Shown here: positions 10,951-20,523 of the stretch, in pieces
Layout: every line of letters begins with the position of its first letter
How positions within the stretch are numbered: position 1 is the stretch's first letter
NCBI GenBank assembly: GCA_933210815.1
Contig: OW119922.1
Location: 80,453,231-80,517,230 of the forward strand
From: Meta bourneti
Taxonomy: Eukaryota; Arthropoda; Arachnida; Araneae; Tetragnathidae
Reading direction: 5' to 3'
DNA length: 64,000 nucleotides
The notes under the pieces: generated by a model
The model's input: the letters and a program-made list of their open reading frames with translations, nothing else
Databases searched by the model: none
What the model was told of the DNA's origin: nothing
Position numbers and translations under genes: made by a program

Positions 10951-12154
10951 AGCTAACTATCTTTCAAAAAAATAGAAATAAAGGTATACTTAGAAGACTG
11001 GAAAATAATGTAATAAAAATAATCTTTATGGTCTACAATAACAATAATTTTTGCGGAATATCATTTCCTACAAATATATGGTATTCCATTGGACTCTTCT
11101 TTTTCAAGTATTCTTGAAACCTCTACATCCACTATTTGAATGAGCATATACTTCTACATTTGTTAAAGCCTTATTTCTTTTTATATAGTGATTATGTACA
11201 TTTTTAAATATTGAAAATTAATTATCATTCATTATTTTCAATAAAAATACAAGTATTACTCCCTACAAATAAAATTTTAAATAGAGGATAAAAAGAACGA
11301 TAACATCTCGTTTTAAGTGGATTTTATTGCAATGGTTAATTAGCCGAAATGTGCATGGTTTCCAATTTTTTGTACTTTTGCAAGCTGTAATAAAAAGAAA
11401 CTACGAATAATTAATTATAAAACTATCAGAGACTTATCTGGCGACAGCATTACGATGCTGGAAAAGGAAAATAAACAGAATTCCATTACACTAAAAGATT
11501 TTTCCAATAGTTTAAATCTGAATGAAATTTTAATTACGTATACAAATCATGATAACCACTTAAAACTTTTCGTGGTGTTTTTTGACAAATATTTTCCAGA
11601 TTCAGCGATCCTATATAACTTTACTTTTATGTATAAGAACTTTATAAATCAATGAAATACTTTTACGTGTTTCCAATATGGTTTCGTATTTGTAGAAGTA
11701 TGATAGCACTGAATTATATAGTCTAACTCATTTTTTGAGTATACACTTATTCAAAAACCCTTTTCGTAATTTTTATTGTGAAACGTCATAAATTATTCGA
11801 GATTGGAATCAATTATAAATGCATTATCTGTAAACAATAACTTATCAACTGCAAGCCTACTCAAATGTTGGTATATTTTAATTTAGTTGCAATATACAGT
11901 GCTTACAAAAATGTGCAATATTATTTTTGCTATAACTTCTCCAAACCAAATTCATAAAACTGAAATACAAATTACATTTAATTCAGTTTAGCATCGTAAA
12001 GCATTATGTAAGTTCCTAATTAATCAAGAAGCAAGTAGGAATCGTTCGATGCATTAAATTCAAATATATGTCAAGAAGTGTATTTGCTCATTTTCATATA
12101 TTCAAAGAAAATGCGGTTGTATATAATATATACAGATATTGATATTTTGCCAAG
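10951..12154. other. AT-rich stretch, nothing recognised
   Basis: AT-rich sequence with only short chance ORFs (such as 11455-11655). No RNA gene or repeat was recognised. Confidence 0.5.
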
Positions 12155-12475
12155 TGCCACTTGTGTCGGTTCGGGCTACAGTAAATCGGGAGTAAGTAAT
12201 TACCAGCAGAAGGGTTGCAAGTTCAAAACTGGATCCAAACAAATACCGCCATGTATGTGGAGGCTTCTGCATGTTAAACCTGTCGCGATCTCAAATGTCC
12301 TCACGTTGATGTAGTGTGGAAATTTGAAGAGTGGGGTGCCGGATCAGATGTTCACTTCGTCATCTGACCGTGATTCAAAATTACGAGGTGTTGTCCTCGC
12401 TCTTTCCCTTCGGTATTGATCCCGGACCGTCGCCAATAGCCCGTTGTGTTCCTTCTATGTGACGTTCCTTTTCCA
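12155..12475 (+). repeat. SINE B, near full length, diverged
   Basis: The tRNA-like head is decayed but visible (GGTTCGGGCTACAG, then AGGGTTGCAAGTTCAAAACT). The body (TCAAATGTCCTCACGTTGAT, GAGTGGGGTGCCGGATCAG) and tail (GATCCCGGACCGTCGCCAAT, CCCGTTGTGTTCC) follow. An insertion of a few bases lies within the head. Confidence 0.8.
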
Positions 12476-12839
12476 CCATCTCGTGTCGGTTACTTATAAT
12501 TTCCAGCTCATTGACTTTATTGCATTTTCAATGACGGAGAACTTAGATCCTCTCCACAATAAGTACTTGCTAAAGGTTGTAATTACAAGAAATATGAATT
12601 ATTTACCACTTGTGTCCAAAGGTCATAAATTCTCCATATAAGTGGTTCACAAAGCGTTGTCCCCAGGGTTCCGTGGAAAACGTGTTATGCAAAATTGTTT
12701 CATTTTGCAAAATATTAAATTTTCAAGGAAAAGTAGAATATTCCATTTTCACCTATTCTTTTATGAGCTAAAAAACTTTGCTACTTTCTAAGCAGACTAC
12801 TAGAAAATGATTTTCTAGCTTACATAATTGAAATTGAAA

Positions 12840-12992
12840 TTAACCTCTAATTGATCACGACGAGATATCTCGTCCATTAACATCTGACCAATGTTGCACA
12901 GGGCGAGATATCTCGTCATCAAGGTATTGCCAATTTTCTTATGATTACGAGATAAAGCTATGGTCAGTTTCCTTCTAATGAAAAGAGCATAA
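12840..12992 (+). mobile_element. Family A MITE, copy 8 (3' truncated)
   Basis: TTAACCTCTAATTGATCACG is a diverged left end. Perfect ACGAGATATCTCGT palindromes and the CATCAAGGTATTGCC spacer follow. The element stops within the third module, after TTCCTTCTAATG. Confidence 0.7.
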
Positions 12993-13009
12993 CTTATAAC
13001 ATAACTTTT

Positions 13010-13030
13010 ATATATATATATATATATATA
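13010..13030. repeat. Short TA microsatellite
   Basis: About ten TA dinucleotides lie directly downstream of the truncated family A copy. Confidence 0.85.
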
Positions 13031-13138
13031 GTACACATATGTATACATAATATATGTAACACAAAGACCACATTAAGTTAAAATTCAAGCATGCGCTCGA
13101 TATTCGAATATCTGCATTACGTGCTTAACTTTTTAAAT

Positions 13139-13457
13139 ATAGGTAGATGATTTACGCCCCACTGGAGCAACAGAACGGGTTATTGGAAACTATCCGTGAG
13201 CAATCCCGATTGGAAAAAGATCCGAGGAAAACATCTCGTGATTTTGAATCACGGTCAGATGACGAGGTTGACAACTGAGCTGTGGAATTTCATTCCCCAA
13301 ACTTCCACACCACGCCAACGTGAGGACATTTGAGACCATGACAGATTTAGCATGCATCAGCCCCCATGTACACGACGATCTTTGGTTGGATCGAGCTTCG
13401 AACTCACACCACTCCGGTTGCTAAACTGCTAGTCTTCCAACCGTGCTATCGCGGCCT
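13139..13457 (-). repeat. SINE B, full length, inverted
   Basis: From left to right this is the inverted tail (AGGTAGATGATTTACGCC, CACTGGAGCAACAGAACGGG), body (TCACGGTCAGATGACGAGG, CCACGCCAACGTGAGGACAT) and tRNA-like head. Box B is seen as GATCGAGCTTCGAACTC and box A as the complement of GGTTGG...GATAGC near 13437-13450. The ORF through it has no meaning. Confidence 0.85.
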
Positions 13458-13750
13458 CTACTGGAATAGGAAAATATACATTAATGATGCAAGAAAGAGA
13501 TACTTTAATGATGCGAAAAAGAGATATACATTAATGATGAAATTCCAAGAATGCACGAACGTAATTATTAATTAAAATATTTCAGACAATGTTCTCATTA
13601 TAAAGTAGAAAAGATTAAAATTGTAATTTTACCCTCCTCAAATTATTTGTTGGGAAGTTTCCATCGATCTAATTGTGTCGCAAAAGATGTGTGTGTGTGA
13701 TTATTGAACGACAAATCAAATCATCCTTCATCTGGATATACCATCCCGGT

Positions 13751-13984
13751 TTATCCTCCTGGTGGTTTACCTTCGCGTCGAAAAATGCCCTGTAGTGGCC
13801 AGCCTCTGGTGCAAAATCCTATTCCAAATTATCATCAGTTCTGGGTAAGGGACAATTTCTTTTTTTACCTAGATCTTCATTCCCCTCGAAGTAATAGGGT
13901 GACTTGGTCACAACGAGATACCTCGTCCTTATCAAAATTGACCAGACCTTGGACGGTATCTCGTCAAAACACTTGGAGGGTTAA
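13751..13984 (-). mobile_element. Family A MITE, subfamily A2, copy 9
   Basis: Left end TTATCCTCCTGGTGGTT and right end ACTTGGAGGGTTAA are inverted partners. The right third carries the usual modules (ACGAGATACCTCGT, AAAATTGACCAGACCTTGGA). The left two thirds are a different sequence (CGTCGAAAAATGCCCTG, CAGTTCTGGGTAAGGGACAA, GATCTTCATTCCCCTCGAAG), shared with the copies at 18426 and 57146, and inverted in copy 1. Confidence 0.85.
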
Positions 13985-14164
13985 ATAAAAAGAAACGTCC
14001 TGGTCTGCACATAATTAACGACATAATTATTTCTATAAAACCGCAATTTATAAAGTCTCGTTCTCAAATTCTCACCGAACGTGAGAAATGGCGATTTATC
14101 ACCACCACACCACCCAAAGTGGCGAGCGAACTTTATCGCCAAGCAGCCGGCCCTGCAACCCCTG

Positions 14165-14200
14165 TATAGCTGACTCTCCAGCAGAATTGATTCGTCAGTT
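14165..14200 (+). promoter_or_regulatory. Candidate core promoter (TATA-like box plus initiator)
   Basis: TATAG at 14165-14169 lies about 28-32 bases before the A of a TCAGTT initiator (14195-14200). A second TCAGTT is at 14214-14219. Arthropod initiators commonly match TCAGT. The surrounding region is GC-richer and free of the repeat families. No downstream promoter element was recognised. Short motifs like these occur by chance, so this is suggestive only. Confidence 0.3.
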
Positions 14201-14482
14201 TGGCTAGAAGCATTCAGTTCTCATTCGCTCTACATCTTCATGAACTTGGCAACTAACTTTTGCGGGAATTCAAGCATTAAAGCACGGCCGGGGCTTTAAT
14301 CAGCTCAGAATCAGCAAAGGGTTTGCTGTTTTGCTGATCTCACATTCCTCGGCTTCGCTCGTGCATCGCAGAGGGGTGAGATTCCACGCCGTGGAGGACA
14401 CTTCAAGTGTAGGTGCTTGATAGATATCTTCGAGTTTTCTTATCTTGGAGATCAGCTGATATGCTGCGGTCTATGAAGAGCG
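14197..14482 (+). other. Candidate non-coding or 5' exon ending in a splice donor
   Basis: A stretch of higher G+C running from the putative initiator to AGAGCG|GTAAGTTT, a strong match to the consensus 5' splice site, with the intron starting at 14483. It holds a 19-codon upstream ORF (ATG at 14240, stop ending at 14299) and an ATG at 14461 giving MLRSMKS before the donor. If real it would be the first exon of a transcript running rightward. No downstream exon could be recognised, so the gene is unknown. Confidence 0.3.
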
Positions 14483-15488
14483 GTAAGTTTGTGTTTACAC
14501 TTAAAGCGTATGATCGAATTAGAGATCGAATTCCTGAGATCATTGAAATATTTTCTACTAGTTGTAAACTTAGATTTTTAAAACTTATATTCACTAAGTT
14601 TATTCAGATCTTAAGGCCTTTAATATTTTATATTGATCTCAAATTTCTTTTCGAATGTAATACATATACAGTTTTATTGCATAATACTGTGACAAAGCAA
14701 CTGAATAAAATATTTATGTATTTCTAACTTTGTTTACAAATAATTTTGAGTAATAAATTATAAAACTCGTAAAAGTGATGTAACAATATATTTTACTATG
14801 TTATCAGTTTAGTAGTTTTATAGTGTATCATAATCACTTAAAAATCATATTTAGTTTTCTTGAGATGGAAATTCGCTGTTTTATTTATAGCTAACTTTTG
14901 CGTTTGTGAACAATATGTAAGATTGCTTTACAAGAGTTTATAAGAAAGGGGTTGGTACAATATTTAAATTTTACTATTGCAAATTTTAAAGGGATTTACG
15001 ATGCTTAAGCAACCTAACTAAGTTACGAGAAGTTGCGTAAATTCAATTAAAAAAATTATAATCATGTTTAAATGCTTCTCGGAACTATTAGCTTCCACAT
15101 TTTTAGAGCGAAGTTTTGTCCCCCCTTGTCATTGAATCTCTTATATTTTCTTTTAAGTCAAGCGTTATGTAATTTTAAAAAATATTCATATTATTATTAA
15201 TACTCTCGAAAGCCATCAAAGATATTATTTATTTAATACAACATACTTTTCAAGAGGGAATCAGGCATTTCACTGGGAATAGGTACCTATGTTAAGAAAA
15301 TATCGAATACTGTGTAATGTTTTTTCTCTTTGTAAAACCACTGATATATTCGTTCCATAAATATGATATGGGCAATATAAGCGATCTTTGCAGATTAGAC
15401 AAACGTTTTCGAAGAATATTTTAGTGTTTGAAGTACTCTATAGAAGCAAAGTTTTGGTGGAATGAAAATTGCATAAGATAACCATCAG

Positions 15489-15702
15489 CCATACAGGTAA
15501 TTTCGACGAGATATGTTCTTCGAGGTCTGACCAATTTTGCTAATGTCGAAGTACATGTCATCAAGGCATTACCAATTTTTTATGATGATGGGATCAAGAC
15601 ACGGTCAGTTATATTCTAATGACGAATTATGTCGTCTATAAAGATATGGTTAGTTTTGCTGTTGACGAGATATCTTGTCAAGACAATAACCAAGATGATT
15701 AA
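15489..15702 (+). mobile_element. Family A MITE, copy 10
   Basis: The left end is decayed (ATACAGGTAATTTCGACG); the right end is ATAACCAAGATGATTAA with TTAA at 15699-15702. Modules include CATCAAGGCATTACC, GACGAATTATGTCGT and GACGAGATATCTTGTC. Confidence 0.75.
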
Positions 15703-16110
15703 TGGGCATATTCGTTCGATAGGAGACAATTGACTGATATCCTTCGATTCTGACTAGATGCATTCGAAGAATGGAAACGGACCGAATACCAAATCAGATA
15801 AAATATACACGGGCAGTAATGGAGTTCTTAGGTGTTTAGAATTCGCAAGATATTATTTCGTTGGTTGGTTTGGATGTATTTCGTATTTAGCAAATTAAAG
15901 TATTAACACTATTAGCATTTGAGAATTGATATGATCTAACGAAATTTTTATTTCCGTTTCATAAAGTCGATCATATTCAAATTTGTAACTAATTTGTTGA
16001 ACAATTCTGTAGATTTTCACGTTTGAGACGTTTAGGATTAAAGTATTGTTTTCCAGCCTGAGTGTCACGAGATTTCTGAATAGTGTAGTATTACTTTTCC
16101 CTCAATATAC
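15703..16110. other. AT-rich stretch, nothing recognised
   Basis: No ORF, RNA gene or repeat could be supported here. Confidence 0.5.
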
Positions 16111-16428
16111 GCGGGCCGCGGTAGCCCGGTTGGAAGAGTAACGGATTAGCAACCGGAGGGTTGCGAGTTCGGATCCAATCAAAGACCGCCGTGTACAAAG
16201 GGGGCTGGTGCACGAAAAACCTGTCGTAGCCTCAAATGTCCTCAAATTGGTGCGGTGTGGAAATTTGGAGAGTGGGGTGCCAGCTCAGGTGTGACCTTGT
16301 CATCAGACCGTGGTTCGAAATTATGTGGTGTTATCCTTGGACCTTTGCCTTGGGGATTAATTTCGGACCGTTGCCAATAGCCCATTGTTTTGCTTCAGTG
16401 TGACGTTAATTAAAATACCTACTTACTT
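16111..16428 (+). repeat. SINE B, full-length reference copy
   Basis: The clearest tRNA-derived head: box A GTAGCCCGGTTGG (about 16121) and box B GGTTGCGAGTTCGGATCC (about 16159-16176), the internal RNA polymerase III promoter of a tRNA. The body (CCTCAAATGTCCTCAAATTG, GAGAGTGGGGTGCCAGCTCA) and tail (GACGTTAATTAAAATACCTA) follow. Length is about 318 bp. It would be mobilised by a LINE partner; the partner is unknown. Confidence 0.9.
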
Positions 16429-16429
16429 T

Positions 16430-16585
16430 AATATACACATTGACTAAATAACTACATGTGTTGGTTAAAGAATCCTAGAGACCACTTTTTTGGTCAAGAA
16501 AGTTAAAACTGAAGATAAGTCGTATAGGGAAGACTATAGGTCACACAACGGATATTTGCGTGTGAACCCCTCAAAGGGCTCTGAA
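16430..16585 (+). mobile_element. Family C element, left end missing
   Basis: Shares ACTAAATAACTACATG, TTTGGTCAAGAAAGTTAAAACT and ACGGATATTTGCGTGTGAAC with the copy at 28716, and ends in CCCCTCAAAGGGC. The left end is replaced by the tail of the SINE B immediately before it. Confidence 0.65.
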
Positions 16586-16738
16586 TTCAGTTAAATAACT
16601 AATACACAAAGCATGTTCTTCAACCAGAGAAAAAAAGAATAATGTTATACCCGCAATTCCTAACTTAAACCGCTATTTCTTCACCTAAGCCTTAATGCGA
16701 AATTATAGGCAAAATAGTTTAACTGATACAATTGTTAA

Positions 16739-17053
16739 AGGTAGGTAGTTGAACTAATATCGCACTTAGAGCAACACAACAAGTTATTGATGACGATCCG
16801 GGATCAATCCTGAAGGGAAAGGTACAAGAACAACACCACGTAATTCTGAAGCACGGTCAGATGAACAAGTCAAACAACTGAGCTGGCTCACTCCAAACTT
16901 ACACACCATGCCAATGTGAGGACATATGAGGCTACGGCAGATTTAACTTGCACCATCCCCTATGTACATGATAATTTTAAGTTGAATCGAGCTTCGAACT
17001 CACACCCCTCCAGTTGTAAACCGCCACTCTTCCATCCAGGCTACCACGGGCGC
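16739..17053 (-). repeat. SINE B, full length, inverted
   Basis: Starts with the inverted tail (GGTAGGTAGTTGAACTAATA, GAGCAACACAACAAGTTATT) and ends with the inverted head (GAATCGAGCTTCGAACTC, TCCAGGCTACCACGGGCG). Confidence 0.85.
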
Positions 17054-17139
17054 AAAATTGTAAGGACTTACCATTTGTATTATAGTTATACTTTCCTATC
17101 TTCTATACTAGGACTGTTAAAATAATTTTAAGATTCATA

Positions 17140-17345
17140 GAACCATTACCCACTAAGCGCTTTCCCGATTACTATAGTATTACTTTTATCCCACCACACA
17201 CTTTAGGACTAAATACCCACATCTTGAAAGAATCCACGGATTCTTTCACAATGTCCACTAATCATTTCCTTAGACTAGAATCTTTTGGAAAGATTCCATT
17301 GGTCAAGAAGTTCTTAAGCCTAATTTAAATTCCTTAATAGGTGGG
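17140..17345 (+). mobile_element. Family C-related element
   Basis: Matches other family C copies over CCGATTACTATAGTATTACT, GGACTAAATACCCACATC and ATTGGTCAAGAAGTTC. The middle contains AAGAATCC/GGATTCTT inverted words. The right end is lost. Confidence 0.55.
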
Positions 17346-17394
17346 ATTTGCTCACTACGCAAAGCTAGCATACTGCGAGTTGGGGGTGGATCAT

Positions 17395-17513
17395 GCTCGA
17401 TTCAATTTACCCTAGATGTATTTCTCTCTTCTGAGTCAGTTAAGCTTTACATGTGTGTGTATGTTCATTACTTGACGTTATCTGACGTTTGGCACAGCTT
17501 GACTAAATATGGA
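17395..17513 (+). repeat. SINE D fragment (body and 3' end)
   Basis: Contains GATGTATTTCTCTCTTCTGA, GTGTGTGTATGTTCATTAC, TTGACGTTATCTGACGTTTG and GCACAGCTTGACTAAATATG, ending at a GCATCATAAAATCCAAACC-like tail that is the family's common 3' end. Confidence 0.75.
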
Positions 17514-18047
17514 CCTTGCATCATAAAATCCAAACCAAATCAACCGTATTAATTTTAAACCTTTTAATAGAAAACCTTTTTATGAGCAGAGATATTAAAA
17601 TTTATGTAAAACAAATCTCATCCTTCGTTTTCTACAATCAATCATCCCGTGGTAATACAATAGTGAAATCCGGAATTTATCTCCGCTTTCCTGCAATTTG
17701 GAGAACCCATTTAAAGATAACTGTTATTAAGGAGCATAAAACTCCCCGATCAGAATGCGCGCATCTCCCAAGGCGGTACTTTGATTCTCCGAATGAAAAT
17801 TTGATCTAAGACACTGGAGGGAACATACCTCTCGTGTTGATATGAAAATTTCATCGTTAGTATAAACTAAAATGCAGAGAGAACGCATTAATATAAAGTC
17901 CCGCCTTCATTCTGACTTGGCCTGTTAATTTAATACAGCAACGGAAGATGTGAAGTGTAAAGTATCTATGGGTGAAATTGATAGGTGGCTTGATGAGAAG
18001 AGTTTTCAGAAAATCCAAATTATCGGAGAAGAGTTGATCGGCGCAGG
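17514..18047. other. Stretch between two SINE D copies
   Basis: No supportable gene. The 97-codon ORF at 17516-17809 lacks recognisable features. Confidence 0.4.
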
Positions 18048-18171
18048 TTTAATTCTCCTCCATTCTTGTATGTCTTCTGTGTTAGTAAAACTCACAGTGT
18101 ATGTCCATTTACTTGATCTTTGGCGTAGGTTGATAAAATATGAGTCTTGCACCATAAAATCTAACCAATAA
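18048..18171 (+). repeat. SINE D fragment, diverged
   Basis: Shows CTTCTGTGTTAGTAAAACTC, GTCCATTTACTTGATCTTTG and GCACCATAAAATCTAACCAA, matching the body and 3' end of family D. Confidence 0.65.
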
Positions 18172-18425
18172 GAAAAGAAAAAGTACTTCCTTTTAAGAAC
18201 AAATTTGATTTATTACTGTCTGGCGATAGGTTTTATGTAATATTCAATTGCATTCGTTACGTGGCAAGTTACGCCACAAGTTACGAAAGAGGTTATCTAA
18301 AGACAAGCACCCTACAAGTTTAGCTTTACAGTAAAATCCTGACATAAACATTATTTCAGAAGTTAACAAAGAAATAGACAAACGGGGCAAATTATCTAAA
18401 ACAGCTAAACGTTCCACCAGATTTA

Positions 18426-18655
18426 TTAACTCGTGGTGGTCTATGTTCGAGTCAAAAACTACCTTGTACCTTGTGCCAAACCCTGTTCCAAACTGTCAGC
18501 AGTTCTGGGCAAGGGTGAATTTGTTTTTCCTACATGGATCTTTATTCCCCTTGCAGTAATAGGGTAGTTTTGTCTTGACGAGATATACAGTCCTTAGCAA
18601 AATTGATCAGATCTTGGACGAGATATCGTCGAAGCATTAAAGATAGAGGATTAAA
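18426..18655 (-). mobile_element. Family A MITE, subfamily A2, copy 11
   Basis: TTAACTCGTGGTGGTC at the left and a decayed GATAGAGGATTAA at the right, with TTAA on both sides. The left part matches the A2 copy at 13751 (GCAGTTCTGGGCAAGGG, GGATCTTTATTCCCCTTGCA); the right has GACGAGATATACAGTCC and GACGAGATATCGTC. Confidence 0.8.
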
Positions 18656-18825
18656 GATAGTTGAAAACTGTTGGCGTACCTCTATCTACATCTTATCGAA
18701 AATTTGCAATATCCATAGGAGACGCAACTGTTCATAGGCTATTTAAGTCTTGTATTATTTTACTTCATAGACATAAAAAGTCAACTGATACACATCGACC
18801 TTCTAATGAAATAGACGCAACATGC

Positions 18826-18990
18826 GGGTGGTAGGTTGGTTTTGGGTTTTATGGCGCATGGGGGGGGGGTGTATTTCTCTCTTCTGTGTCAGCAAAAATT
18901 TACATTTTTGTGTGTGCCCATTACTTGACGTTATCTTGTGTTTGACAGTTTAGCCAAATACAATCCCCTTGCGCCGTAAAAATCTAACCA
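18826..18990 (+). repeat. SINE D copy with inverted 3'-end piece in front
   Basis: The body from GTATTTCTCTCTTCTGTGTC to CTTGCGCCGTAAAAATCTAA is family D on the plus strand. Directly before it, TTGGTTTTGGGTTTTATGGC is the family's 3' end in the opposite orientation, followed by a G10 run (18860-18869). This head-to-head arrangement implies a nested or rearranged insertion. Confidence 0.7.
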
Positions 18991-20117
18991 AACAATGCTT
19001 TCATACGATACGAAACGCTATGAATAGGGAACCGAGCAATGGATAATTTCCTCAATACTGCTGAATTGTAGAAAATTCTGACTAAAACTTAATTGGTATG
19101 CAAACTATTTTGTATACAATTTCTTTTGTATTTCTTATACTTAAAAGAAAATGATTCATTAATAGTACTTTCTTTACGATGAAAAATCGTATAAAAATAA
19201 TTTTTATTTATTAAAATTAACTACTATAAACATATTTTTTTTCTGGTAGAAATACATTAGACTTTGGCAACCTTTTAAAGCAACTCCTTTCCTGGTTACA
19301 AGCTGAGATATTTTGAATCCAAGCTGCTGACCTATTATTATACGAACTTGATGAAATAACCTCCATTTAAAGAAACAAAACCAACTACAACAATCAACCT
19401 TCTTGATGTCTTAATTTGAAGTGGACGCTAACAACCCCTCGCTTGAAGGCTATTAAATCAAAGCCAACATGCAAGCCATTGAAGAAAATCGGGTGGAGCC
19501 TCTATTTACTGTTCCTCCGCACAATTAACAGCAGCTGCTTTCTCCCGAACAGTTGTGTGGCAAAACAGCTCTGTTTTCTTACGATAGCATTGGGTCTAAG
19601 AGCTTGAATGTGTTTGTTTGGGGAAGGCGTTTGCCCTGGATCACTTTTCCCCAGAGATCCTGTCAATCAATCGGATTTTCTTCGTTTCTTTGCCTTCAAC
19701 TTTTCGTAAGCAGAACTTCTTTTGGATCAATAGAAGAAGCAGACAAGAGGAGGAAGGCATGGAAATTTTTTTTGCTCCTCAATTTTAAGTCACATGTGAA
19801 GAGGGAGATAGGTATTTTTTGCCTTCTTTTTTGGTAATCCGTATATCTTTACATATTCTTGCCGAAGGAGGTTAAAACAGGTATCCGTTGAGATGCAAGT
19901 CATTTTCTTAAGATGCAAATTCGGAATAAATTTATAAGTTCGTGTCCACATAGTTAGAATAACAATGTAAGAATGTCTAAGAAGAAAATTTAACCTTTTC
20001 TTCAGAAGAAATGCTTCAACAATGCATGAATTCAGAAATTTGGGTTCCGATCTGGGTATTAAGTTTTTGATTTATTTCTAACTTATATTCACACGTTTAG
20101 AAAATGCAAAAAGTAGC
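18991..20117. other. Stretch with GC-richer island at about 19380-19860
   Basis: The left part is AT-rich. The 19380-19860 part is non-repetitive and GC-richer, with a CAGCTG E-box near 19531 and overlapping ORFs (19416-19607, 19553-19837) that I cannot match to any family. It is a candidate conserved regulatory island, by inference only. Confidence 0.35.
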
Positions 20118-20523
20118 CTTAGGCTCCATTCACACCAACAGAAACTAGGACAATTAATTTAAATCGATCTGAATCCAGTAGAAACTGAGTAACAAAGATT
20201 CGTCAAAGCCTCTTCTGTACGAAATAGCTTGGTAATCAAGAAACTTTTTACACTGTTACACTGCGTTTCTCTTTAACGTGCCCAAATCTAAGTTAGTCAG
20301 ATTCTGCAGGTTTCTACAATTGGATCTGAATCCAGTAGAAATTGACTGACGAAGATTCGGAAGAGTCGCCTCTACGAAATAGCTTGTTCGTCATAAAATT
20401 TTTCACACTGCATGGATCTTGTGTGTTCCGCTTCAATGTGCCTGAATCTACGTTATTCAGTTTCTACTGGATTCGGATTGATTCAGATCTACCCAGATTA
20501 TGGTTTGTGTGTAGGGCCCTTAG
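20118..20523. mobile_element. Family G MITE-like element with internal direct and inverted repeats
   Basis: CTTAG occurs at both edges (20118-20122 and 20519-20523) as a possible 5-bp target duplication. Imperfect ends GGCTCCATTCACAC and GTGTGTAGGGCC face each other. Inside, GATCTGAATCCAGTAGAAA occurs twice directly (about 20165 and 20322) and an inverted partner CAGTTTCTACTGGATTC lies near 20458. A ~155-bp segment is therefore duplicated within the element. The superfamily is uncertain. Confidence 0.55.

Larger units (their letters stand above)
13985..15488. other. Stretch with a candidate first exon, otherwise AT-rich
   Basis: The first 500 bases are GC-richer and hold the promoter and exon candidate described separately. 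From about 14500 on the sequence is AT-rich with no recognised feature. Confidence 0.45.

Noticed and set aside
13704..13988. 94-codon ORF
   Set aside because: Covers the A2 MITE almost exactly.
16111..16185. tRNA gene
   Set aside because: Box A and box B are present but belong to the head of a dispersed SINE with a 240-bp body; no clean cloverleaf or terminator follows.
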